Below, one piece after another: positions 17,536-26,770 of a stretch of DNA of 64,000 bases. Origin of the DNA: Mycobacterium sp. UM_CSW. GTDB lineage: Bacteria; Actinomycetota; Actinomycetes; Mycobacteriales; Mycobacteriaceae. Every line of letters starts with the position of its first letter. Positions within the stretch are counted from its first letter, which is position 1. Under the pieces are notes generated by a model, which worked only from the letters and a program-made list of their open reading frames with translations, did not search any database and was not told where the DNA came from. The position numbers were made by a program, and so were the translations under genes. The DNA lies in NCBI RefSeq assembly GCF_000455205.1, contig NZ_AUWQ01000055.1, forward strand, positions 1 through 64,000, given 5' to 3'.

Positions 17536-19086
17536 CTAGCCCGTCAGTGAGGGCACCACGGCGTCAATCAGATGCGGCCCCGGTTCGGCCAGGGCCACGC
17601 GGAGGGCATCGGCGAACTCCTCAGCCGTGGTGACGCGCCGCGCTGGAACTCCCATGCCCTCGGCGATCTTGACGAAATCCATTGTGGGACGTGACAAGTC
17701 CAGCAGATCGAGCGCCTTCGGGCCGGGCGACGACCCGGCCCCGACGCGCCCCAGCTCGATCCGCAGGATGTCGTAGGCGCTGTTGTCGTAGAGCACGGTG
17801 GTCACGTTGAGGTTTTCGCGCGCCTGGGTCCACAACCCCGAGATCGTGTACATCGACGACCCGTCGGATTCCAGGCACAGCACCGGACGATCGGGCGCGG
17901 CCACCGCTGCCCCCACCGCGGCGGGAATGCCGTAGCCGATCGCGCCGCCGGTCAGCGTCAGCCAATCATGGGCCGGCGCACCGGCCGTGGCCCGCTCCAG
18001 CATGATGCCCGACGTGTTCGACTCGTCGACGACGATCGCCCCTTCCGGCAGGAGCGCCCCGATCACCTCGGCCGCCGACGCGGACGTCAGCGCACCGGTG
18101 GGCAGCTGCGGACGCGATGCGGCCGCCATCGGCGCGACCGTCCCGGGCGCCAGCTCGTCGGCCAATGCGGCCAAAGCCTTTGCGGCGCAGTTGTATTCAG
18201 CGAGCACGTGCACCTGGCAGCCGGCCGGCACCAGGTCGCTGGGCATGCCCGGGTAGGCGAAGAACGACACCGGCGACTTGGCGCCCGCCAGCACCAGGTG
18301 CTTGGCGCCGTTGAGCTGGGCGGTGGCCGCCTCGGCGAAGTAGGCCAGCCGCTCGACGGCGGGGACTCCCGCGCCGCGCTCCAGCCGGGTCGGGAACGTC
18401 TCGCACAACAGCCTGGTCCCGGTCGCCTCGGCGATGCGGGCCGCGGCCGCCAGCCCGGGCCCTCGGGTGGCGTCGCCGCCGATCATGAGCACCGCGGGCT
18501 CCCCCGAACGCAAAACCTCGAGCACCTCGGACGCCAGGGCGGGATCGGGTCGCGGCGGCTCGGCGGGCGGTGTTCGCGCCGGCTGACCGCCGTCCGACCA
18601 GGACACGTCGGCGGGGAGGATCAGCGTCGAAATCTGCGATCCCGACCGGCTGGCGGCGATCGCCTCCGCGGCGTCGGACGCGACGTCGGCGGTCTGCTCG
18701 GTGCGGCGCAGCCATCCCGAGACGGTGCCGGCCAGGGCGTCGATGTCGGATTCCAGTGGGGCGTCGTACTTTTTGTGATAGGTGGCGTGGTCGCCGACGA
18801 CCACCACCATCGGCACCCGGGCGCGGCGCGCGTTGTGCAGGTTGGCGAGGCCGTTACCCAGCCCGGGGCCCAGGTGCAACAGCACCGCGGCCGGCCGACC
18901 GGCCATGCGCGCGTATCCGTCGGCCGCGCCGGTGGCCACTCCCTCGAAAAGGGCCAGCACGCCGCGCATTTGGGGCACCGCGTCAAGTGCGGCCACGAAG
19001 TGCATCTCCGACGTGCCGGGATTGGCAAAGCACACGTCGACGCCGCCGTCGACCAGGGTATTGATCAGGGCTTGTGCGCCGTTCAC
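17536..19086 (-). CDS. ilvX: Thiamine-diphosphate enzyme, acetolactate-synthase-like (IlvX)
   Basis: A 516-residue three-domain ThDP enzyme. The N-terminal pyrimidine-binding domain has GTSEMHFVAALD with a Glu for cofactor activation (near residue 28), and the C-terminal domain has the diphosphate-binding GDG-type motif as ESDGSSMYTISGLWTQARENLN. It resembles acetolactate synthase large subunits, but true ALS lies elsewhere in mycobacteria and no regulatory subunit gene is adjacent, so the substrate is unknown. The GTG start overlaps the upstream amidohydrolase stop by four bases (GTGA), and the spurious open frame upstream is the amidohydrolase read in another frame. Confidence 0.88.
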   Translation of the reverse strand: MNGAQALINTLVDGGVDVCFANPGTSEMHFVAALDAVPQMRGVLALFEGVATGAADGYARMAGRPAAVLLHLGPGLGNGLANLHNARRARVPMVVVVGDHATYHKKYDAPLESDIDALAGTVSGWLRRTEQTADVASDAAEAIAASRSGSQISTLILPADVSWSDGGQPARTPPAEPPRPDPALASEVLEVLRSGEPAVLMIGGDATRGPGLAAAARIAEATGTRLLCETFPTRLERGAGVPAVERLAYFAEAATAQLNGAKHLVLAGAKSPVSFFAYPGMPSDLVPAGCQVHVLAEYNCAAKALAALADELAPGTVAPMAAASRPQLPTGALTSASAAEVIGALLPEGAIVVDESNTSGIMLERATAGAPAHDWLTLTGGAIGYGIPAAVGAAVAAPDRPVLCLESDGSSMYTISGLWTQARENLNVTTVLYDNSAYDILRIELGRVGAGSSPGPKALDLLDLSRPTMDFVKIAEGMGVPARRVTTAEEFADALRVALAEPGPHLIDAVVPSLTG

Positions 19087-19907
19087 CTGTTTTCCTCCAG
19101 TTTGAAAACGCGTTGGGCGTTGCCGCGCAAGAAGTCCCGGCGGGCGTCGTCGCTGAGCCCAAGTTCGTCCAGTCCCGCGAGAGCGTGGGTGTGGATGATC
19201 ATCGGGTAGTTGGTGCCGAACAAGACCTTGCGTTGCCCGGTGCCGGTTTTCATGAACCTGACGAGCTCTTCCGGCAGCCGCTTGATGGTGTAGGCCGAGG
19301 TGTCGATGTAGACGTTCTCGTGCTTGCGGGCGACGGCCACCATCTCCTCGGTCCACGGGTAGCCGACGTGGCCGCAAACGATGACCAGTTCGGGAAAATC
19401 GAGGGCCACTTGGTCGATGTAGGGAATCGGCCGGCCGGTCTCCGACGGCCGCAGCGGGCCGGTGTGGCCGACCTGGGTGCAGAACGGCACCCCGGACTCC
19501 ACGCATTCGGCGAACAGCGGGTAGTAGCGGCGGTCGGTGGGCGGTGCGTCCCACAGCCAGGGCACCACCCGCAAGCCGACGAATCCCTCCTTCAGGCGGC
19601 GCCGCAGCTCGCGGACCGCGACCATCGGGCGATCGAGGTCGACCGTGGCCAGACCGGCAAAACGGGTCGGGTGCGACCGCACCCATCCCGCGACCTCGTC
19701 GTTGGAGACCAAGTCCTGGCCGGCCGGGCCGAGCCACGCACTCAGCAGGCCGAAGTCGACGCCGGCGGCGTCCATCGCCGCGAGGGTTGCTTCGATCGGG
19801 ATGTCGGTGTCGGGGATCGATCCCCCGGTCCAACGCCGCAGCGAGGCCAGCATGTCGCTGCGCAGAAACCGTTGCGTCGGATGTTGCATCCACACGTCGA
19901 TCGTCAT
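19083..19907 (-). CDS. Amidohydrolase-2 family protein (Rv3510c-like)
   Basis: A 274-residue TIM-barrel metal-dependent hydrolase of the amidohydrolase-2 (ACMSD-like) type. Visible landmarks are CGHVGYPWTEE and LFGTNYPMIIHTH, the late barrel strands that carry metal and substrate ligands. The family includes hydrolases and decarboxylases of cyclic or aromatic carboxylates. The start, MTIDVWMQHPT, lacks the usual N-terminal HxH, so the metal site may be reduced. It is translationally coupled to the ThDP enzyme, suggesting that the two act on the same, still unknown, intermediate. Confidence 0.82.
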   Translation of the reverse strand: MTIDVWMQHPTQRFLRSDMLASLRRWTGGSIPDTDIPIEATLAAMDAAGVDFGLLSAWLGPAGQDLVSNDEVAGWVRSHPTRFAGLATVDLDRPMVAVRELRRRLKEGFVGLRVVPWLWDAPPTDRRYYPLFAECVESGVPFCTQVGHTGPLRPSETGRPIPYIDQVALDFPELVIVCGHVGYPWTEEMVAVARKHENVYIDTSAYTIKRLPEELVRFMKTGTGQRKVLFGTNYPMIIHTHALAGLDELGLSDDARRDFLRGNAQRVFKLEENR

Positions 19908-19959
19908 CGCGATTCGACTCTAGACCCACCACACCGTGGGTCACGCGGCTAGGAGCCGA

Positions 19960-21609
19960 TCAGGTTGTTACGTGGCTCGCATGCACTTCGTCGGCGGGGC
20001 GCGCCTCGGTCTGCTCCTTGGCCCACCGGTAGTCGGGCTTGCCCGCGGGCGACCGCTTGACCTCGTCGACCAGCCAAAGGCTGCGCGGCACTTTGTATCC
20101 CGCGATCTCGGAGCGCACGAAGCTGTCCAGCTCCGCCAGCGAGGGCCGCGCACCGACCCGCGGCTGCACGACGGCGGCCACGTGCTGCCCGTAGCGGGGA
20201 TCGGGCACGCCGACCACCAGGGCGTCGAAGACGTCGGGGTGGCCCTTGAGCGCCGCCTCGACCTCCTCGGGGTAGATCTTCTCGCCGCCGCTGTTGATCG
20301 ACACCGAGCCGCGGCCCAGCATCGTGACCGTGCCGTCCTCCTCGACCAAGGCCCAGTCGCCCGGGATCGCGTAGCGAACACCGTTGATGGTCCGGAACGT
20401 TTCGGCCGTCTTCTTCTCGTCCTTGTAGTAGCCGACCGGGATGTTGCCCTTCTTGGCGATGAAACCGCGCACGCCCGAGCCGGGCTTCACCTCGTTGCCG
20501 TCCTCGTCGAGCACGACGGTGCGGTGGTCGATCGTGACGCGGGGCCCACCGCTGTGCGGGGCGTCTTTGGCGACGATGCTGGTGCCACCAAAGCCGGTCT
20601 CCGAGGAGCCGATCGAGTCGGTGATGACCCGGTTGGGCAGCAGCTCGAGCAGGCGCTCCTTGATGCTCGGCGAGAACAACGCCGCGGTGCTGCCCAGCAT
20701 GAACAGCGACGAAAGGTCGTAGTCGTTTTGCCGGTCAAGCGCATCGAGCAACGGCCGGGCCATCGCGTCGCCGGTGAAGAACAGCATGTTCACCTTATGA
20801 TCGTGGATCGTGCGCCAGACCTCGTCGGCGTTGAATTCCGGTGCCAGCACGGTGGTTTGGCCCGAGAAGAGCGACCTCCAGGTGGCCGACTGGGTGGCGC
20901 CGTGGATCATCGGCGGAACCGGATAGTTGATCATCGGCGGGTTGGCGGCGGCGGCCTTGGCCAGATCGTATTCGTCCTTGACGAATTCGCCCGTGGCGAA
21001 GTCGGTTCCACCGAGCAGCACCCGGTAGACGTCCTCGTGGCGCCACATCACGCCCTTGGGAAAGCCCGTCGTGCCACCCGTATACAGCAGGTAGATGTCG
21101 TCGGCGCTGCGCGGAGCGAAGTCGCGCTCCGGCGAGCCCTGCGCGATCGCCGCGTAGAACTCGACGCCGCCATAGCGCTGGTAGTCGTTGTCCGAAATAT
21201 CCGAGCCGTCCTCGACGACCAGGATCGTCTTGACGTTCGGGGTGTCCGGCAGCACGTTGGCGACCCGGTCGGAGTACTGGCGCTCGTGCACCAGCGCGAC
21301 CATGTCGGAGTTGTCGAACAGGTAGCGCAGCTCGCCCTCGACGTAGCGGTAGTTGACGTTGACGATGATGGCGCCGGCCTTGACGATGCCGAGCATCGCG
21401 ATGACGATCTCGATGCGGTTGCGGCAGTACAGCCCGACCTTGTCGTCCTTCTTGACACCCTGGTCGATCAGGTAGTGGGCGAAGCGGTTGGCCTTCTCCT
21501 CCAGCTGGGCGTAGGTCAGCTTCTCGTCGCCGCAGATGAGGGCAACACGGTCAGGCACAGCGTCGATGGCGTGCTCGGCAAGGTCGGCAATATTCAGGGC
21601 CACGGCCAC
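19960..21609 (-). CDS. fadD19: Steroid side-chain acyl-CoA synthetase FadD19
   Basis: A 549-residue AMP-forming ligase. The P-loop [14 protein letters not shown] lies near residue 180, then SSETGFGG, and [20 protein letters not shown] with the catalytic Lys in PAGKPDYRW near the C-terminus. FadD19 forms CoA esters of C26-oxidised cholestenone and of branched phytosterol side chains. GTG at 21609 ([10 protein letters not shown]-type start) matches the remembered homologue; a second GTG at 21603 fits a leaderless start better, because TAATTT (21616-21611) sits about 8 bases upstream of it. A KstR box abuts the start, and the gene is divergent from echA19. Confidence 0.93.
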   Translation of the reverse strand: MAVALNIADLAEHAIDAVPDRVALICGDEKLTYAQLEEKANRFAHYLIDQGVKKDDKVGLYCRNRIEIVIAMLGIVKAGAIIVNVNYRYVEGELRYLFDNSDMVALVHERQYSDRVANVLPDTPNVKTILVVEDGSDISDNDYQRYGGVEFYAAIAQGSPERDFAPRSADDIYLLYTGGTTGFPKGVMWRHEDVYRVLLGGTDFATGEFVKDEYDLAKAAAANPPMINYPVPPMIHGATQSATWRSLFSGQTTVLAPEFNADEVWRTIHDHKVNMLFFTGDAMARPLLDALDRQNDYDLSSLFMLGSTAALFSPSIKERLLELLPNRVITDSIGSSETGFGGTSIVAKDAPHSGGPRVTIDHRTVVLDEDGNEVKPGSGVRGFIAKKGNIPVGYYKDEKKTAETFRTINGVRYAIPGDWALVEEDGTVTMLGRGSVSINSGGEKIYPEEVEAALKGHPDVFDALVVGVPDPRYGQHVAAVVQPRVGARPSLAELDSFVRSEIAGYKVPRSLWLVDEVKRSPAGKPDYRWAKEQTEARPADEVHASHVTT

Positions 21610-21614
21610 CAAAT

Positions 21615-21628
21615 TAGAACGTGTTACA
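21615..21628. promoter_or_regulatory. KstR-type operator between fadD19 and echA19
   Basis: TAGAACGTGTTACA, full consensus match, identical to the box at 12876. It ends 6 bases from the fadD19 GTG and 46 bases before the echA19 GTG, so it can block both promoters. A -10-like TACATT (21625-21630) faces echA19. Confidence 0.9.
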
Positions 21629-21673
21629 TTTCTTGACAAGCTCACCCCCAACGTCGACGGAAAGGCACCCGCC

Positions 21674-22486
21674 GTGGCCGAGTCTTCAGCAAACGAACAA
21701 ACGGGACCTGACGCACTCGTCGAACAGCGCGGTCACACCCTGATCGTCACCTTGAACCGGCCGCACGCCCGCAACGCGCTGAGCACCGAAATGATGGAAA
21801 TCATGGTGCAGGCCTGGGACCGAGTCGACAACGACGACGACATTCGGTGCTGCATCCTGACGGGGGCCGGTGGCTACTTCTGCGCCGGCATGGACCTCAA
21901 GACGGCAACCAAGAAACCACCGGGCGACTCGTTCAAGGACGGCAGCTACGACCCGTCACGGATCGACGCGTTGCTGAAGGGGCGCCGGCTGACAAAACCG
22001 CTCATCGCGGCCGTCGAGGGACCCGCGATCGCCGGAGGAACCGAGATCCTGCAGGGCACCGACATCCGGGTGGCCGGTGAGAGCGCCAAATTCGGCATCT
22101 CGGAAGCCAAGTGGAGCCTGTATCCGATGGGCGGGTCCGCCGTGCGGCTGGTGCGGCAGATCCCCTACACGGTCGCCTGCGACCTGCTGCTGACCGGACG
22201 GCACATCACCGCCGCCGAGGCGAAGGAGATGGGCCTGATCGGGCACGTCGTCCCGGACGGTCAGGCGCTGACCAAGGCGCTGGAGATCGCCGAGATCATC
22301 GAGAACAACGGCCCGCTCGCCGTGCAGGCGATCCTGCGGGCGATCCGGGAGACCGAGGGATTGCACGAGAACGACGCGTTCAAGATCGACACCCAGATCG
22401 GCATCAAGGTGTTCCTGTCCGACGACGCCAAGGAAGGTCCGCGGGCGTTCGCCGAGAAGCGCAAGCCCAACTTCCAGAACCGCTGA
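21674..22486 (+). CDS. echA19: Steroid side-chain enoyl-CoA hydratase EchA19
   Basis: A 270-residue crotonase-fold enoyl-CoA hydratase. The CoA oxyanion-hole segments are [12 protein letters not shown] (near residue 72) and [19 protein letters not shown] (near residue 117), with [11 protein letters not shown] forming the active-site wall. In M. tuberculosis EchA19 hydrates the C27 and C24 unsaturated steroid-CoA produced by the FadE complexes. GTG at 21674 is chosen because GGAAAGG lies eight bases upstream and the frame before it runs through the KstR operator. It is followed by a large palindromic repeat. Confidence 0.93.
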   Translation: MAESSANEQTGPDALVEQRGHTLIVTLNRPHARNALSTEMMEIMVQAWDRVDNDDDIRCCILTGAGGYFCAGMDLKTATKKPPGDSFKDGSYDPSRIDALLKGRRLTKPLIAAVEGPAIAGGTEILQGTDIRVAGESAKFGISEAKWSLYPMGGSAVRLVRQIPYTVACDLLLTGRHITAAEAKEMGLIGHVVPDGQALTKALEIAEIIENNGPLAVQAILRAIRETEGLHENDAFKIDTQIGIKVFLSDDAKEGPRAFAEKRKPNFQNR

Positions 22487-22492
22487 CGCACC

Positions 22493-22660
22493 ATTCGCCA
22501 CACCAGCACCTCGGCCGGGCGAGTGCCTTCGTGCCCGCCTCACAGCGACAGACGCCCGTAGGTTGCGCGATCACACCCGCCGTATCGACGACTTGTCGCT
22601 CGGAGGCGGGCACAACGCATGGTGCTTTCCGCCAGAGGCCAATGGTGCTGATGTGACGAA
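22493..22660. repeat. Composite palindromic intergenic repeat, copy 1
   Basis: Between convergent echA19 and cyp142. The inner arms GTGCCCGCCTCACAGCGACA (22531-22550) and TGTCGCTCGGAGGCGGGCAC (22594-22613) pair at 18 of 20 positions around a 43-base loop. An outer pair, TTCGCCACACCAGCACC near 22495 against its near-complement at 22644-22660, encloses them. The inner left arm recurs with one change at 31741-31760. It may be a bidirectional terminator, a REP-like element, or both. Confidence 0.75.
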
Positions 22661-22686
22661 GGCCCGCGCCAGGCGCAAACCGATGC

Positions 22687-23889
22687 TCAGCCCAGCGGCG
22701 CGCTCGGCGTGAACGCCACCGGCATCTGCTCCAGGCCGGAGACGAAGTTCGCCGGGCGCAACGGCAGCGCCGCGTCCGACGCCAGCCGCAAGTCCGGCAG
22801 ACGCTGCAGCAGCCGCGTCTGCATGATCGACAACTCGAGCCGCGCGAGCTGATTGCCGAGGCAGAAGTGCGTCCCGAAGCCGAACGCCAGATGGTTGTTC
22901 GGGTAGCGCTCGATGTTGAAGCTCTCCGGATCCTCGAAGACCTTCTCATCGAAGTTGGCCGACTCGAACAACAGGATCATCTTTTCGCCCTGGCGCAGCG
23001 CCGTGCCGTGGAATTCGGTGTCGGCGGTGATGGTGCGGGCCATGTTCTTCACCGGCGCAGTCCAGCGCAACATCTCTTCGATCGCGTTGGGCAGCAGGCT
23101 CAGATCGTCGACCAACCGCCGGTGCTGATCGGGATGCAACAGCAGCTGCCGGGTGCCGCCGGACAGCGTGTGGCGGGTGGTCTCGTCGCCGCCGATCAGC
23201 AGCAGCAGAACCTCGGTGACGATCTGGTGGTCCTCCAGGCGTGACCCCTCGACCTCCGCGTGCACCAGGACGCTGACGAGATCGTCCGTCGACTCGGCCT
23301 TTCGGGCCGCGATCATTCCCATCATGTATTCGCTGTAGGCGGCGAAGGCGTCCATGGTGACCTGGATATCGGCTTCGGCCGCGGTGCTGCTCAACGCGCC
23401 GACCAACTCGTCGGACCACTTGAGGAACATCGCGCGTTCCTCCGGCAGCACGCCCAGCATGTCACCGATGACCGCCATCGGCAGCGGCGCGGCGAGGTCC
23501 CAGACGAAGTCGCACTCGCCGCGTTCGCACACCGCGTCGATCAGCGTGTCGCACAGCGAAACAATCTTGGACTCCTGGTCTTTCACGCGCTTGCGGGTGA
23601 ATCCGGAGTTGACGAGCTTGCGGCGCAACAGATGTTGCGGATCGTCCATCTCGATCATCATCTCGACGCCGTCTTGGTCGGGCCGGATGCCGCCGGCGTT
23701 CGAAAACAACTCGGGGTTGCGCTCGGCATCGATGACGGCCTGATACGTCGACGCGGCGGCCAGCCCGTTGCGGTCCCGGAAGACCGGCTCGTTCTCCCGC
23801 ATCCAGCGGTAGACGGCGTGCGAGTCACCGGCGTAGAAGGTTCCGTCGGTCAGGTCCACATCGGGTCTGGTCACTGACGTCACGGTCAT
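22687..23889 (-). CDS. cyp142: Cytochrome P450 CYP142, cholestenone C26-oxidase
   Basis: A 400-residue P450. The I-helix oxygen-activation motif is LLLIGGDETTRHT (near residue 238), the ExxR equivalent follows, and the haem-ligating Cys lies in FGFGTHFCLGNQLAR (near residue 342). CYP142 oxidises the terminal side-chain carbon of cholesterol/cholestenone to the acid, with 25R selectivity in M. tuberculosis, and backs up CYP125. It is the second gene of a KstR-controlled pair, its ATG overlapping the preceding stop by four bases. Confidence 0.94.
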   Translation of the reverse strand: MTVTSVTRPDVDLTDGTFYAGDSHAVYRWMRENEPVFRDRNGLAAASTYQAVIDAERNPELFSNAGGIRPDQDGVEMMIEMDDPQHLLRRKLVNSGFTRKRVKDQESKIVSLCDTLIDAVCERGECDFVWDLAAPLPMAVIGDMLGVLPEERAMFLKWSDELVGALSSTAAEADIQVTMDAFAAYSEYMMGMIAARKAESTDDLVSVLVHAEVEGSRLEDHQIVTEVLLLLIGGDETTRHTLSGGTRQLLLHPDQHRRLVDDLSLLPNAIEEMLRWTAPVKNMARTITADTEFHGTALRQGEKMILLFESANFDEKVFEDPESFNIERYPNNHLAFGFGTHFCLGNQLARLELSIMQTRLLQRLPDLRLASDAALPLRPANFVSGLEQMPVAFTPSAPLG

Positions 23890-24602
23890 GAGATCTCCTG
23901 AGCATCGCCGAAGGTCATCTGTACGTTGTCGACCGAACTGGACAGCATGGCACGCTTCGGAAGGCCCAGCGACGCCAGCTCTTTCGCGTAGGGGTGATCG
24001 CCCAGCCGGACGCGCACCCCGCCGAATCGGGTGCGCACGCCGTCCAGCGTGTGTTCGAAGGAGGTCTCGCGGGTGACGCCGTCGCGGTGCGAGTAGGTGC
24101 GCTGCGCCTGCTGGCGCGGGGTCAGCGAAAACGGCAGGCCCCGACGGAATTCCATGTCGACCACCAGTTGCCCGTCTATCGCGCAGTCGAATGCGAAATC
24201 ACGGCCCTCGCGAACGGTGAAGTCCGCCATGACTTTCGGGTACCCCCAGATCTTGGTCCCCGCCTCCAGCGTGAACGGCTGGTCGACAGGCAGGTGGTGG
24301 ATGAAGGCGCCGGCCGACTGCAGCGCGCGCGGTCCGCTGGCCGCAGAGCCCGGCGGGTTGACCATCACGCTGGTGCCGAATTCGTAGTACTGGCCGAGGT
24401 CACCGTCGATGTAGTGCATCAGCATCAGCACGACAACCGTGCGGCCCGGCAGGTAACGGCAGACCTGCAGGCCGCTGTAGTCGATCAGGCGTTGCGCGGC
24501 GTCGGCGTCCACCGAGAACATCGCCATGTGCTGATTTGCCCGGCGGATCCGCACCGGCATCGTGAGTACGGTGCCGGCGATCGTGTGTTGCGAGGCTGTC
24601 AT
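23886..24602 (-). CDS. Acetoacetate-decarboxylase-like protein (Rv3519-like)
   Basis: A 238-residue protein with the motif TKIWGYPKVMADF (near residues 118-130), typical of the acetoacetate decarboxylase (ADC) fold, and a central GRTVVVLMLMHYIDG segment. Its substrate is unknown. It is translationally coupled to cyp142 (ATGA overlap) and led by a perfect KstR box. In M. tuberculosis the similar Rv3519 is named as a plus-strand gene, so orientation may differ here. Its ATG has no Shine-Dalgarno sequence, but TAGATT lies at -12 to -7, which suggests a leaderless mRNA whose -10 overlaps the operator. Confidence 0.85.
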   Translation of the reverse strand: MTASQHTIAGTVLTMPVRIRRANQHMAMFSVDADAAQRLIDYSGLQVCRYLPGRTVVVLMLMHYIDGDLGQYYEFGTSVMVNPPGSAASGPRALQSAGAFIHHLPVDQPFTLEAGTKIWGYPKVMADFTVREGRDFAFDCAIDGQLVVDMEFRRGLPFSLTPRQQAQRTYSHRDGVTRETSFEHTLDGVRTRFGGVRVRLGDHPYAKELASLGLPKRAMLSSSVDNVQMTFGDAQEIS

Positions 24603-24612
24603 CGGGCCAATC

Positions 24613-24626
24613 TAGAACGCGTTCTA
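24613..24626. promoter_or_regulatory. KstR-type operator for the ADC-like gene and cyp142
   Basis: TAGAACGCGTTCTA is a perfect palindrome and full KstR consensus. It ends 10 bases before the ATG at 24602 and overlaps the predicted -10 TAGATT. Confidence 0.92.
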
Positions 24627-24645
24627 TTCGGACGGCAATACCGGG

Positions 24646-25698
24646 CTAGACCAACGTAGCAAGCTCGCTGATCTGCTCGGCATTGCGGCCGTTGACCACC
24701 ATCATCGTCACGCCCGCGGCCTCCCACACCTTCACCTGCTTACGGACGTAGTCGATGTCGCCGACGATCGCGGCGTCGTCGACCAGCTCGTCGGGGATGA
24801 CCTCGGCGGCTCGTTCTTTGCCGTCCTTTTGTCCACTGCGGAAGAGCTTGGTGACGTCATCGACGACCTCGGAGTAGCCCATCCGGCGGTAGACGTCGGC
24901 GTGGAAGTTGGTGTCCTCGGCGCCCATGCCGCCCATGTACAGCGCCAAATAGGGCTTCATGGCCGCGAAGGCGCCGCCGCGGTCGTCGGTGATGACGATG
25001 GTGGCCGTCGCACAGATCTCGAAGTCCTTCCGGGTACGACGGGCACCGGGACGGGCGAAGCCCTCGTCGAGCCATTCGTTGTACATGTCGGCGAGCCGCG
25101 GGGTGTAGAAGATCGGCAGCCAACCGTCGCAGATCTCGGCGGCCAACGCCACGTTCTTGGGGCCCTCGGCGCCCAGCATGATCGGGATGTCGGCCCGCAG
25201 CGGATGGGTGATGGGCTTGAGCGGCTTGCCCAGCCCGGTTGTCGCAGGAAACCCGGCCCCGTCCTTCAGTGGAAGCGGGTAGTGCGGCCCGGCGCTGGTC
25301 ACCGGCTTTTCCCGGGCCCATACCTGCCGCAGGATGTCGATGTATTCACGGGTGCGGGCCAGCGGCTTCGGGAAGGACTGGCCGTACCAGCCCTCCACCA
25401 CCTGTGGGCCGGACACGCCCAGCCCCAGGATGTGCCGGCCCCCGGACAGGTGGTCGAGCGTCAGGGCCGCCATCGCGCACGCCGTGGGCGTCCGCGCCGA
25501 CAGCTGCACCACCGACGTGCCCAGCCGCACCCGCGACGTCGACGAGCCGTACCAGGCCAGCGGCGTGTAGGCGTCCGATCCCCACGCCTCGGCGGTGAAG
25601 ACGGCGTCGAATCCGGCCTCCTCGGCCGCCGCGACGAGCTCCGCGTGGTTCTCCGGCGGTTGGGCGCCCCAATACCCCAGCTGCAACCCCAGCTTCAT
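24646..25698 (-). CDS. F420-dependent LLM-class oxidoreductase (Rv3520c-like)
   Basis: A 350-residue luciferase-like TIM-barrel oxidoreductase (MKLGLQLGYWGAQPP start, LGTSVVQLSARTPTACAMAA and HILGLGVSGPQVVEGWYG). These proteins use the deazaflavin F420 for hydride transfer or oxygenation. It lies in the KstR regulon and is often assigned to sterol metabolism, but the substrate is not known. It is transcribed divergently from the DUF35-ltp4-ltp3 operon and shares a KstR box with it. A second F420-linked enzyme (Ddn) lies at 55.7 kb, indicating that F420 chemistry recurs in this locus. Confidence 0.9.
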   Translation of the reverse strand: MKLGLQLGYWGAQPPENHAELVAAAEEAGFDAVFTAEAWGSDAYTPLAWYGSSTSRVRLGTSVVQLSARTPTACAMAALTLDHLSGGRHILGLGVSGPQVVEGWYGQSFPKPLARTREYIDILRQVWAREKPVTSAGPHYPLPLKDGAGFPATTGLGKPLKPITHPLRADIPIMLGAEGPKNVALAAEICDGWLPIFYTPRLADMYNEWLDEGFARPGARRTRKDFEICATATIVITDDRGGAFAAMKPYLALYMGGMGAEDTNFHADVYRRMGYSEVVDDVTKLFRSGQKDGKERAAEVIPDELVDDAAIVGDIDYVRKQVKVWEAAGVTMMVVNGRNAEQISELATLV

Positions 25699-25736
25699 GA
25701 TGAGTGCCTCTCCTGACCCGATGTTGAAACGATTCT

Positions 25737-25750
25737 TAGAACCTGTTCTA
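25737..25750. promoter_or_regulatory. KstR-type operator between Rv3520c-like and DUF35-ltp4-ltp3 genes
   Basis: TAGAACCTGTTCTA, full consensus match. It lies 38 bases from the F420 oxidoreductase start and 9 bases before the GTG at 25760, and probably controls both. Confidence 0.9.
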
Positions 25751-25759
25751 CTCGATGGC

Positions 25760-26755
25760 GTGACAGCCAGTTCGAGCAGCCCGACCTTGATGGATCACCC
25801 TGAGCCACCGCTCTCCGCGCCACTGACGTTGTCATTCGACTACACCCGTTCGGTGGGCGCCACGCTGAGCAAGTTCTTCACCGCGTTGCGTGACCGCCGC
25901 ATCCTCGGGGTGCGCGGATCGGATGGCCGGGTGCATGTGCCGCCGGCGGAATATGACCCGGTTACCTACGAGCCGCTGGGCGAGATGGTACCGGTGTCGA
26001 GCGTCGGCACCGTCGCGTCCTGGACGTGGCAGCCCGAGCCGATCGAGGGCCAGCCGCTGGACCGGCCCTTCGCGTGGGCGCTGATCAAGCTGGACGGCGC
26101 AGACACCCTGCTGATGCACGCCATTGATGTGGGAGCTGCTGGTCCTTCGGGCATCCACACCGGCGCCCGGGTGCACGCGCACTGGGCCGACGAGACGGTG
26201 GGCGCGATCACCGATATCGCCTACTTCGCGCTGGGTGAGGAGGCCGAGCCGGAAGGTCCCGCCAGCGACCAGGACCCCGTCACTATGATCGTCACGCCGG
26301 TCTCGCTGACCATTCAGCACAGCGCGTCGCACGAGGAGAGCGCTTACCTGCGCGCCATCGCGGAGGGCAAGCTGCTGGGCGCAAAAACTGGCGAGAACGG
26401 AAAGGTGTATTTCCCGCCACACGGCGCGGACCCGGCCACTGGCCTGCCGACCACCGACTTCGTCGAGCTGCCCGACAAGGGCACGGTGACGACGTTCGCG
26501 ATCATCAACATTCCGTTCCAGGGCCAACGCATCAAGCCGCCTTACGTGGCCGCCTACGTGCTGCTCGACGGCGCCGACATCCCGTTCCTGCATCTCGTCG
26601 CCGACATCGACGCGCACGAGGTGCGAATGGGCATGCGCGTCGAGGCGGTCTGGAAACCCCGCGACGAGTGGGGATTCGGCATCGACAACATCGAGTACTT
26701 CCGGCCGACCGGTGAACCCGACGCCGAGTACGACACCTACAAGCACCACCTGTAA
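25760..26755 (+). CDS. Tandem DUF35 (OB-fold) acyl-CoA-binding protein (Rv3521-like)
   Basis: About 331 residues made of two similar DUF35/OB-fold units. The first runs over about residues 25-165 (TLSFDYTRSVGATLSKFF, GRVHVPPAEYDP). The second covers residues 175-325 (SLTIQHSASHEESAYLRAI, GKVYFPPHGADP). DUF35 domains chaperone thiolase-like aldolases: ChsH2-DUF35 binds Ltp2. Here the gene directly precedes ltp4 and ltp3, so it likely docks those enzymes. The GTG start is uncertain; an ATG at 25790 is an alternative, and neither has a clear Shine-Dalgarno sequence. Confidence 0.85.
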   Translation: MTASSSSPTLMDHPEPPLSAPLTLSFDYTRSVGATLSKFFTALRDRRILGVRGSDGRVHVPPAEYDPVTYEPLGEMVPVSSVGTVASWTWQPEPIEGQPLDRPFAWALIKLDGADTLLMHAIDVGAAGPSGIHTGARVHAHWADETVGAITDIAYFALGEEAEPEGPASDQDPVTMIVTPVSLTIQHSASHEESAYLRAIAEGKLLGAKTGENGKVYFPPHGADPATGLPTTDFVELPDKGTVTTFAIINIPFQGQRIKPPYVAAYVLLDGADIPFLHLVADIDAHEVRMGMRVEAVWKPRDEWGFGIDNIEYFRPTGEPDAEYDTYKHHL

Positions 26756-26770
26756 AGGACTCAGCTGCAC

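Noticed and set aside
19087-19944. N-terminal extension of the ThDP enzyme frame to 802 residues
   Set aside because: The extra part is the amidohydrolase gene read out of frame; GTG 19086 overlaps that gene's stop.
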